From Prorocentrum cordatum (lineage: Eukaryota > Sar > Dinophyceae > Prorocentrales > Prorocentraceae): DNA of 64,000 bases. Numbering within the stretch: position 1 is the stretch's first letter; each line of letters opens with the position of its first letter. The notes beneath the pieces were generated by a model. That model was not told the origin of the DNA and ran no database searches. It saw nothing but the letters and a program-made list of their open reading frames with translations. The stretch lies in the NCBI GenBank assembly GCA_963575745.1, contig CAUYUJ010006291.1:205434-269433 (forward strand), in the 5' to 3' direction. The position numbers and the translations under genes are program-made. This document shows, piece by piece, positions 52,810-60,884 of the stretch.

Positions 52810-54611
52810 GTGGACCTCACAGCAGTCCAGAAATTTCGTGAGCTAATTGTCCAACGACGTAAAACACCACACAATGACACAACCAAACGAACCAAGTTGA
52901 GCAAGCTTATTCTGAGACAACTTCATACCATCAAGCGGGTCCGCGACAATGCAACATTAGATGCCATTATTTGCCAATCCAAAGGCCTCAATAACATCGC
53001 CGGTGTGAAGTCTGCTGAACGAAAACACATGATTCTATCAATGACTATCCCAACAGGCGACGAGAAGACTGACAGGACACGCATCGCCGACGTCTTCGCG
53101 ACTTTCTTCGAGCAACTCTGCCAGAAACAAGGGAACGACAGCGAGGAGAACAGCGCCGCCACAACGTCAGCTGAACCCAACATCCCATCATTCACGATGG
53201 AAGAACTACGGAGGGCCATAAAACAGTTGAATAATGGCAAGTGTAGCGACACTGATGGCCTCGCAGCAGAGTTGCTCAAAGCAGGGGGCGCCACCACTGA
53301 GCATTATTTGCTGCAGCTCTACAACGACATCATCACTCCAAATCGTCCACCACCCGACCAATAACAACGCACGGCGATCACAGTTATATACAAGTCTGGC
53401 AACCCCAAGTTACCACAACACTACAGACCAATCGCAAGCACCCCGCTGTTGTGCAAGCTCATGTCTCGACTCATATACAACCGACTTGAGTTCGCTTTCG
53501 ACGCACAACAAAGCCCCGACCAAGCTGGCTTCTGTTGTGGCTACGGCACCGAATACCTCCTTTCACCACGACAATACTGTACGAGCAGTCTGATCGTTGT
53601 CAGCTACCTCTCTGGGCAGCCGCCATCGGCCTTAAAAAAGCGTTCGGCTGCGTGAGCCACAGCAAAATTTGGGAAGCTTTACGACAGCAGCGCATTTCTG
53701 ATGCATATCTCACTTTCTTACAGCAGATGTACTGCAACCAGACAGCCACGGTCAGGACAGACACTTACAGCCGACATTTCGACATACAGCGTGGAGTGAA
53801 ACAGGGAGATCCGCTCAGCTCATTCTTGTTCAACGCGCTGTTAGAACACATTTTCTGGCAATTCAAGGCAAATTGGCATCGAAAGAGGTTTGGCATCACA
53901 TTTGGCTACGCGAGTGGAACTAGCATCACCAACCTACGCTTCGCGGTCGACGTCTTGCTGTACGCCACGAGCCCGCGACAGCTTACCTGTATGTTACGAG
54001 ACCTCAAAAGCCAGGCATCGCGCTGCGGATTGTCACTCCGCCCTGGCAAGACCAATGTCCTGACAAACGTCAGCCGGAGGATGGGAATAACAATGACGCA
54101 CATCATGTTGGACGACGCACGCATCGACATCTCGCACCACGACCAGATCACAAAATACCTGGGCAGAAAATCGTCGTTCAACAACGTCCACGATCACGAA
54201 CTATCAAACAGGATCTCCGCAGGATGGGCTAAGTTCAACCAGTTACGGAACGAACTCACGAACAAACGGTTTTCACTTCGCAGCAGACTACGACTTTTCA
54301 AGGGCACAATCACACCTTGCGTTATGTGCGGGTGTTGTTCGTGGAGTCTCACCAAGGACATGCTCCGCAGGCTGCGGAGGACAGCGGAAGATGATTCGCC
54401 TGATCGTGGGCGTGCCGAGAAGACGATCCCGGCAGGAAAACGGCAATGCAACACCCCATGCCGTCATCTTAGCCGCCGACGCCGACAACCAGCACGACCC
54501 TGGTCCACGCAGCAGAAACGACGGTGCCAACAACGATGGCCTGGAGCCCTGGGTGGACTTCATACGCAGGAGCACCTACGATCGCGGTGCGCATGCGCGT
54601 GGACTATTTGA
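52810..54611 (+). pseudogene. LINE reverse transcriptase domain
   Basis: The first frame reads MEELRRAIKQLNNGKCSDTD then GLAAELLKAGG, the fingers region, to a TAA at 53362. The same frame then continues IYKSGNPKLPQHYRPIASTP then KLMSRLIYNRLE and SPDQAGFCCGYGTEY. It shifts near 53590 to AAIGLKKAFGCVSHSKIWEA, where the motif A Asp is Gly. QRGVKQGDPLSSFLFNALLE is motif B. LRFAVDVLLYATS stands for FADD in motif C, with the second Asp altered. SLRPGKTNVLTNVS and DQITKYLGRKSSF follow. The enzyme cannot be active. Confidence 0.85.
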
Positions 54612-54934
54612 CGCACATATGTTACAAGAGGAAGTGACACTACGCAGCCCGGGCTGCAGGCCACAGCGCCGACAGATGGACGAGGCGTTGTATACTTTGG
54701 GACCCGAACATGCATGACGCACGACGAGCAGAACGACAACGCGGCGGTCAGCGAAAGACTTGGGACGATGATTTAGTGCCGTTTATTAAGAGTGTTACAG
54801 ATTATCAATGCGACATCCAATGGGTAAATATGACATCACATGCACAGTTGTGGAACGGTTTGGAGGACGGCGTTCTCAGCTACATGGAAGAAGACCTGTC
54901 CTTCCCCCAAAGAGGCTCCAATATAAACACCTGA
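54391..54934 (+). pseudogene. LINE C-terminal region
   Basis: Two frames carry the end of the LINE protein. MIRLIVGVPRRRSRQ to DGANNDGLEPWVDFIRRSTY is the first. The second is RAERQRGGQRKTWDDDLVPF then DIQWVNMTSHAQLWNGLEDG. The WxDD...W pattern is the usual tail of RTE/L2-like LINE proteins. The end of the element is near 54934, just before the TCTCCGACTCC satellite. Confidence 0.65.
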
Positions 54935-55690
54935 TTTGAACCCAAGAGCTCCCCTATCTCCGACACTGGTTTCGTCTCCAACTCCCGCCCCATCTTTCCG
55001 ACACTGTTTCGGCGCCCGTTTTTCCGATTCCAGCACCGATTCCAGCTCCCAGCTTTCCGACTCCAGCGGCCGTCCATCTCTCCGTTTCCGGTTCCGAGTG
55101 CAGATTTTATCTCTCCGACTCCGGCTCCGACTCCGGTTCGCGTTTCACTGACTCCAGGTCCCACCCCATCTCCCCGACCCCGGTTCCGATCCCAGCTCCC
55201 GTTTTTCCGATTCCGGCTCACGATCCTGATCTTTTTGCTGGCAGGAATGGTTGAAGGTTTTCCGACTCCGGCTCGCGACCTAGATTATTCATGTTGACAG
55301 GAATGCTTGAAAGTCTCTTTCTGGTTCCGACCCCGGCTCCCGTCTATCCGATTTTAGTCCTGGCTCCGGCTCGCGACTTTACGATTCCAGCTCCCGCCCA
55401 TCTTGAAGACTCCGTTTCCAATTTCGGCGCCCATTTCTCCGGCTCCAGCTCCGATTCCAGCTCCCTGATTTCCGACTCCGGCGCCCGTCCCATCTCTCCG
55501 ACTCCGGCTCCGACTGCGGTTCCTGTCTCTCCGACTCTGGCTCCAGTTCCATTTCTCGGCTTTCCGACTCCAGCTCCCATCCCGCTTCCCCGACCCCGGA
55601 TCCGATTCCAGCTCCCGCCTTTTCGACTCCAGCTCACGATCTTGATTATTTATGTTGGCTGAATGGTCGAAGGCATTCTGCAGGTTCCGA
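54935..55690 (+). repeat. CTCCGACTCCGGCTCC satellite, right block
   Basis: Degenerate 16-24-base units (CTCCGACTCCGGCTCC, TTTCCGATTCCAGCTCCC, TCGCGACTTTACG) for about 750 bases. A larger period is also visible: TTCATGTTGACAGGAATG at 55287 and TTTATGTTGGCTGAATGG at 55645. Confidence 0.85.
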
Positions 55691-55939
55691 CTCCGATAGG
55701 CCCGACTTGCTGCACATCCACGACCTCTGGCAAGCAGTCCGCGGACACGGGGGTCTGACAGGAAACATGTTTGAAGCGAGCGATGACTTACACCAGCACA
55801 GGACAGTTTCAATGGAGCAATTTGGAACAAGCGTTCCTACGCCACACACGCACACAGCACTGACCACGAGTTCCACATCTGCAACTGAGGACCCCGGCCC
55901 GCCCGCGCCGGCCTTCCAGGCCCCGCCCCCCCCGGCGGA

Positions 55940-56287
55940 CTCAGGACTGGTGGGGGAAGCGGACAAGCGCTGCCGCGACCCCGAACGCGGAGCCCCCTGG
56001 CCGGTCTTGCCGTTGGCCCACGCGACGGCCTGCTGGGCAGGGCGGCGCGGCGCCGCCTGCGCTGGCTGGCGCGGGACCGCGCGCAGGGCCTGGGCGACGG
56101 CCCCGAAGCCGCAGCGGCCGCCAGCTGCGCAGCTCAATCGGCCAAGGGCGCGAGCTTGCGGCCCGCGCCGCACTGGCGACCGAGCAAGCCGGCTAGCGGC
56201 CCAGGCGGCGCGGACCGGGCGCCGGGCTGGGAGCAGGAGGTGGAAGGGAAACTCTCGTTTCCTCGCGGTGCCTGTGGTGCGATGGGG
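55940..56287 (+). CDS. Exon-like open segment with GT donor
   Basis: A plus frame with no ATG reads PLAGLAVGPRDGLLGRAARR then RLRWLARDRAQGLGDGPEAA and APGWEQEVEGKLSFPRGACG, ending at ATGGG|GTAAGTGCG. This could be the 3' end of an exon with a canonical donor. It is Ala/Arg/Gly-rich like chance frames here, and might also belong to the retroelement fragment that follows. Confidence 0.25.
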
Positions 56288-56469
56288 TAAGTGCGCGCGC
56301 ATGTTGTGTCTCGACCTTCTTCATTGTTGCCAGGGTAGGAGGAGAACGAGCAGGGAGGGAAGGAACGAGGCCAGGAAGGAAGAGGAGGGAGGAACAGGGA
56401 GGAGGGAAAACGAGGGAGGGGGGAGGGCGGTGCACGAGGACGTGGGGTGGAGGAAGAAGGACGTGCTTG

Positions 56470-57018
56470 TGGCGCTTGGCGCTAGAAGCGCCTACGGCTC
56501 TGTGAACCGCGCTGCGCGGCCACCCCTCCCAAGAAGCTGCCAGACCTTCCCCGGGAGGTCTCCCCGCGTTTGCCGGCGACGCAGGCAGCCGCGCTCTGTC
56601 TTCGCCACTGCGGCGGCGGCAAGTGCGCGCAGTAGCGCCAGAGCACGCCGCCGACCACTTGCTGCCTACGACGAGGCGTTTTCCGCGACTTACCAGCCGC
56701 TGGCCCGCCTGGGCCCGCTGACTGAACACCGACGCGCCGAGTGCTGGCTCCCACTGCGCCTCGGGGGCCGTGGTTCTTCGTGGCCAGGAGCAGGTGGCGC
56801 CGGAGGCGTGAGTGGGCCAGTGGGCCCACAGCCTCGCAGAGGTGCCCGCCCGGATTGGCTTGGCGGCGTTCGACGACCAAGAGCAGGCCCAGCTCTTCTT
56901 TGAGGCAGCTTGCCGGGCCGCCCGCGTCTTCTGTCGCTGCCGCAGTCCAGGGCCGGCCCACGAAAAGGGGCAGGCGTTCCCCGTAGTTGGGCAGACCTTG
57001 CCAAACAACTTCGCGTGA
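56470..57018 (+). mobile_element. Reverse transcriptase fragment (different family)
   Basis: LGARSAYGSVNRAARPPLPR resembles palm motif A of a dinoflagellate RT family (D.RNA(Y/F).SV.RAA). ATYQPLARLGPL then WLPLRLGGRGSSW resembles its conserved LPLR.GGLGLR motif. After a frame change near 56770, VGQWAHSLAEVPARIGLAAF continues the match. Several frame changes occur. Upstream and downstream domains are missing. Confidence 0.45.
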
Positions 57019-57060
57019 ATATGCAAAACAACTCCCCAGAGGGTTGTAGGTTCTAAATCG

Positions 57061-57158
57061 TAGAACGTGGAAAAAACACTCCACGCGAAGAGAAAATAGA
57101 ACGTAGAAATTAGAACGTAGAACGTAGAAATTAGAACGTAGAACGTAGAACGTAGAAC
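57061..57158 (+). repeat. (TAGAACG)n tandem repeat
   Basis: Heptamer TAGAACG, interspersed with TAGAAAT, repeated about ten times. The phase and sequence do not match the TTTAGGG telomere repeat. Confidence 0.85.
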
Positions 57159-57246
57159 ATGCACATGCCACTGAGATCGCACACAAAACGTAGATGTAGT
57201 AGCTCATTCCCTAATCGAATCCTTTCTTCTGTAGTTTTTCTCTCAT

Positions 57247-57265
57247 GCAGCCATTTCGGCTCGAG
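57247..57265 (+). other. Relict spliced leader upstream of gene A
   Basis: GCAG followed by CCATTTCGGCTCGAG matches the 3' part of the dinoflagellate spliced leader at 15 of its last 17 positions. The preceding sequence is a T/C-rich tract (TTTTTCTCTCATGCAG), so the AG just before CCATTT could serve as trans-splice acceptor. It lies about 235 bases before the ATG of gene A on the same strand. Confidence 0.65.
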
Positions 57266-57269
57266 GCCG

Positions 57270-57500
57270 AAAGGCCAGGACGGCCTCGAGGAGGCCAGGG
57301 CGGCCTCGAGGAGGCCAGGGCGGCCTCGAGGAGGCCCAGGAGAGGCCAGAGGAGGCCTAGGAGAGGCCAGAGGAGGGCCAGGAGGAGAGGCCAGAGGAGT
57401 GCCAGGAGGAGAGGCCAGGAGCCAGAGGCCAGGAGCCAGAGGCCAGGAGCCAGAGGCCAGAGGAGAGGCCAGGAGCCCAGAGGCCAGAGGAGAGGGCCAG
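57270..57500 (+). repeat. AGGCCAGGGCGGCCTCGAGG minisatellite in 5' leader
   Basis: Starts with three near-perfect units of about 24 bases (GGCCTCGAGGAGGCCAGGGC). It then degenerates into AGGCCAGAGG, AGGAGAGGCC and GCCAGGAGCCAGA units up to the ATG of gene A. Confidence 0.85.
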
Positions 57501-57501
57501 C

Positions 57502-57619
57502 ATGTCGAGAAAGCTAGGGGCAGAAAAAGAAGATGAAGCCGCGGAGCTCAAATCAGTGCTGCTGAAGCACATAAGACGCGCCGAAGACGTAGACTACTGC
57601 CTCGATCTCGAGGCCCGCG

Positions 57620-57671
<52 letters not shown>

Positions 57672-59865
57672 TATCGTGCACCCTCCCCCTCGACAATCTC
57701 CTCCTCCTTCTCCTTCTCCCCCTCCTCCCCCTTCTTCTTCTTCTTCTTCTCCTCCTCCTCCTCCTTCTCCTCCTCCTCCTCCTCCTCCTCCTCCTCCTCC
57801 TCCCTGCCCCCCTCCCGTGTCTCCCATTGCTCCTGCTCGTCCTCGTGCTCCTCCTCCTCCTCCTCCTCCTCCTCCTCCTGTTCCTCCTCCCGCTCCTTCC
57901 CCGATCCCTCCCCGCCGCCCCCTGCCGCAGGGGAGCGTTGATGCAGAGAAGCTGGTGAAGCAGGCTCCCTTGCTTAAGGGCGTCCGTGCGGTTATTAGTC
58001 CAGCTAGCACGGTGGCCAGAAAGAACTTGCAGTCTATATTACTTGCAGTGGCGGAGGACAGAGAGGAGCGCTGGAGGCTGGACGACACGAGGGAAAGCTG
58101 GGCAGAAGACGCCAGCAAGCAAATAATAAGAGGCTGTCGCCAGGCCCGCTGCTCGATGGCGGGGGTGATAGGGCAAGTAGGAGGCGGATTGGATAGCTGG
58201 CGGATGGCATGCAGGATGGAAGAGGGAGGGAGGATGCGGTGGGTAGGGGGGATCGAGTAAAGAGGGGCCGATCGCCAGGATGCTCCCACGTGGGGCTGGC
58301 GGGTCCGAGCGATGCTCCGCCACATCAGCCAGATGGAGTTGAAAGTCAGGCGGCGCGGGGGGGGGGGAAGCGGGCGAGGGCGATGAGGAGGAGTCAGGGG
58401 TAAGGAGACGCCGCCTGACTGGTTCAAGGAGCACTTCCCCTCACCCCCCCCCCCGTCGCGCAGGGGCAAAGGCAAGCCGCCCGACTGGTTCAAGGAGCAC
58501 TTCCTCGAGGCCGCCAGGGATGAGGAGGATGGGGAGGGATCGGAAGGATGAGACGATCAGAATGAGAGAACGATGAGCATGAGAAGGATGAGGAGGATGG
58601 GAGTATGAGGCAGTGAGAGGTTACAGACGATCCTCTGCTTGCGTCCACCTCCCCACTCACCTCCCTGTTTGCCAACCGCCCTCGCCCCCATCCTTCGGAC
58701 GGGAGGGCAGGAGCTTCGCAGTCTCGAGTGCGCCAGCGAGTATTCATACGAGTGGGACAAGGCCAAGCAGGACGGTTGGGGGTGGGGCCTCCTTCCCCTC
58801 CTCCCTCTCCTCCTCCTCCTCCTGCCCCTCCTCCTCACTCGGGCAAGGGAGGCTGCGTGCAGGGTGAGACCGAAGAAGCCGCCTCAGTACGCGACGAAGC
58901 ATTACGAGGATGAGGATGGGGATAAGGTACAGGCGGAGTGGGAGGACGGCACTGTGTGGACAGTAGCGGGCGTCTCGGCAACAGAGTGGCGGGAAGCAAA
59001 AGGAGAAATCAAGAAAAAGGAGCCACTGTACTCTTATTCCACGGGGGACGAAACTTGGACCTTGACACGGTACACGAGGGATCAGGGGCAGAAACACTTC
59101 CTGGCGATCTGGAAAAACGCTTCCATGTTCGGTCAGTTGACGCTTCAGGATTATTTCGTGAATCCCGAGTCCAAGATGAGGCAGTGGGCCGAGTCAGTGT
59201 CCAAGGGAAGACTCACCAAGGAGGGGTTTGAGAAAGCAAAGGCCGAATACGCCAAAGAGATGAAGAAGGGCGCAGCCGTGATGAAGAGGCCCGCTGCCAA
59301 GAGGCCAGCTGCTTCAACCGCCGAGGGCGGCGACCCAGACGGTAGCGATGATGAAGATGGCGACGGACCGAAAAGGAAGCCAGCAACAACGGTGGTCAAA
59401 CCCGATGACGAGGACAAGGCTGCAGTGGATGATTCGAGCGATGACGCTCCAGAACGCGACGGCGGCAGCAGTGAGGACGAAGACGACGAGCCAAAAATCG
59501 CGAGGAAGAGGCCGGCAGGATCAAGTGAGGGCGAGACTGAGGAGAATAAGGGCGAGGAGGAGGAGGACGGGGAGGAGGGCGAGGGAAAGCCGCCAGAGGA
59601 GAAGACACGTGGCAAACCCAAGGGCAAGGCAAAAGGAAAAGCAAAAGCAAAAGCAGGCGACCAGGCAAAGGCTCCGAAAAAGAGAAAGAAGGGCTCAGAG
59701 GACGAGGAGGCGAAAGCAGGCGGCAGCGGCGACAGTCCAGAGAAGGCAGAGGAGGCAAAGAAGACGAGACCCGCAGAGAAAGAGCAGGATGGCGCCAAAA
59801 AGAGGAAGCTTGAAAAGAACGATTCTAGCGGTTCTTCCTGCAGCATGGGCAGCGGCTTGTTTTGA
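57502..59865 (+). CDS. Gene A: spliced gene for KRPAA-tailed nuclear-type protein
   Basis: Exon 1 (57502-57612, MSRKLGAEKEDEAAELKSVL...) ends GAG|GCCCGC. Exon 2 (57931-58143; VARKNLQSILLAVAEDREER, RESWAEDASKQIIRGCRQ) is bounded by GCAG|GGG and CAG|GCCCGC. A PPDWFKEHFLE exon occurs in two near-identical copies (58405-58509). A 20-codon exon (58711-58770, SEYSYEWDKAKQ) ends CAG|GACGGT. The last exon runs from about 58863 to the TGA at 59863-59865. The first four boundaries that could be tested join in phase 0. Function unknown. Composition, lysine-rich tail and KRPAA motifs suggest a nuclear, nucleic-acid-associated protein. The architecture recalls a family common in dinoflagellate proteomes, from memory only. 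Phase of the 58464 and 58863 exon starts is unresolved by one base. Confidence 0.7.
57613..57930 (+). repeat. Gene A intron 1 made of (GTC)n and (CCT)n
   Basis: The GC-AG intron is almost wholly microsatellite: GTC units to 57671, then CCT units. Its length (318) is a multiple of three, so translation reads through as poly-Val and poly-Pro, which makes a false longer ORF. Confidence 0.65.
58409..58504 (+). repeat. Duplicated 30-bp exon segment in gene A
   Basis: CGCCGCCTGACTGGTTCAAG with GAGCACTTCC (58409-58438) recurs as AGCCGCCCGACTGGTTCAAG with GAGCACTTCC (58475-58504), two differences in 30. Copy 1 joins exon 2 in phase (AAG|GAG ACG CCG). Copy 2 follows a better acceptor (C-run, then GTCGCGCAG|G) but in a different phase. 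Confidence 0.8.
58863..59865 (+). CDS. Gene A last exon
   Basis: The open frame reads RPKKPPQYATKHYEDEDGDK then VQAEWEDGTVWTVAGVSATE, an acidic module that looks like a folded Trp-containing domain. TWTLTRYTRDQGQKHFLAIW then FGQLTLQDYFVN follows, a second conserved-looking module of about 70 residues. GRLTKEGFEKAKAEYAKEMK precedes MKRPAAKRPAAS. The final 220 residues alternate acidic blocks with KPKGKAKGKAKAKAG and KKRKKGSEDEE, typical nuclear-localisation composition. The stop is followed by no obvious polyadenylation signal. Confidence 0.75.
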
Positions 59866-60457
59866 TTGCTAGAAGCTGGGATGAGGAAGGAGAGATAGTG
59901 CGAAGGGGGTTGATGTGTGAAGCTTTTAGCGGCAAGTGGTCATCGCAAAGGTTGCAAGCCATCGCATTGCTCTTGTTGAGCGGGAGCTCATGAGGAAGTT
60001 GAATCGAGGTGGAGTCTGAGACAGCAGATGTTTGAGGACGAGGTAAGGAGGACGAGGTAAGGATGAGGATCAGACGCGCGACTGCGCGATGCGGCTTCGC
60101 TCCGTCGGGGCGCGCCTGCGGCTTGCAGATATTGCCGCGCTGTGCGCGCGCTTCGGACAAAAACAATGTGAAACCTAAATCGTCTTTAGCGTCGTCATCA
60201 CGCACGGCTTTCCCTCCGAGATCGTTCGATACGTTTCGGTTCAAGTGCCCCTTGCAGGGGCGCGCGGACCCCCCCCCCCCTTCGGCGCAGCACCTGGGGT
60301 TGAGCGGGGCCCCAGCGGGCCCTTGCCATCGCGATGGCAGCTGCGAGCAGCTCGCACGCTGAGGACGTGAAGCATACTCTCGAAGTGGGGCAGCAGCAGC
60401 AGAATAGGGGAAGATAGTGACGATGAGGCGTGGGAGGGAGGGGGAGGGGGAGGATGA
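59866..60457. other. Intergenic region between genes A and B
   Basis: About 590 bases with no repeat array except degenerate GAGG purine runs at 60420-60470. No relict spliced leader was found ahead of gene B. A short C9 run lies at 60271. Confidence 0.5.
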
Positions 60458-60884
60458 GGAGGGAGAGGGTATGTCCACGACGGCAGATTAGCATGCGGGA
60501 GGTGCGATCTCGGCCAGGACTCTGCCCCGCCGCCTGGCTACTACGGCACGGATGCTGAAGAGCCGATCGACCTTGAGGAGGAGACTGGGTGTAGGGTAAG
60601 GGGGGGGCGCACGTGACGGGAAGCGGGCGAAAGAATTGGATAGATTAGAGGGATTGCGACGCATTCAGCGCATGGGTGCTAGTACGTGGCACGGACGATG
60701 GTATGGGAGCAAGTAGTTAGAGAAAGAGAGATAGAGAGAGATATATGGAGAGAGAGGGAGAGAGGATGACGCGTTCCGCTTGGAGGAGAACTGCGCATGG
60801 GTGGTATCACCGCGACAGGGGCAGATGCTGTCCTTGAAAGAACGCTGGGATCTCATTAAGAAAAAGCACGAAGCAGCACTGAAG
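60458..60884 (+). CDS. Gene B first recognised exons
   Basis: Exon 1 reads VHDGRLACGRCDLGQDSAPP then PGYYGTDAEEPIDLEEETGC, with a CxxC pair, and ends AGG|GTAAGG, the only GT donor in this gene. The next exon is exactly 40 codons, DDAFRLEENCAWVVSPRQGQ then MLSLKERWDLIKKKHEAALK, and ends AAG|GCGACC. The upstream limit is set by a TGA at 60455 in this frame. The true start codon is probably in an exon not recognised. Confidence 0.5.

Larger units (their letters stand above)
51620..54934 (+). mobile_element. Decayed LINE (non-LTR retrotransposon)
   Basis: One plus-strand copy with endonuclease (51790-52597), reverse transcriptase (52810-54250) and a C-terminal basic end (54720-54880). It differs from the other retroelements in this window: no RNase H or CxxC end, and its C-terminal RGGQRKTWDDDLVPF is like that of RTE/L2-type LINEs. 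Frames shift after the endonuclease and inside the RT, one in-frame TAA lies at 53362, and both catalytic Asp sites are altered. It is flanked on both sides by the same TCTCCGACTCC repeat family. Confidence 0.85.

Noticed and set aside
57502-58260. A single uninterrupted 252-residue protein including poly-Val and poly-Pro
   Set aside because: The middle is microsatellite with splice-like ends (GAG|GC and GCAG|G). Its length happens to be a multiple of three, so an intron is the better reading.
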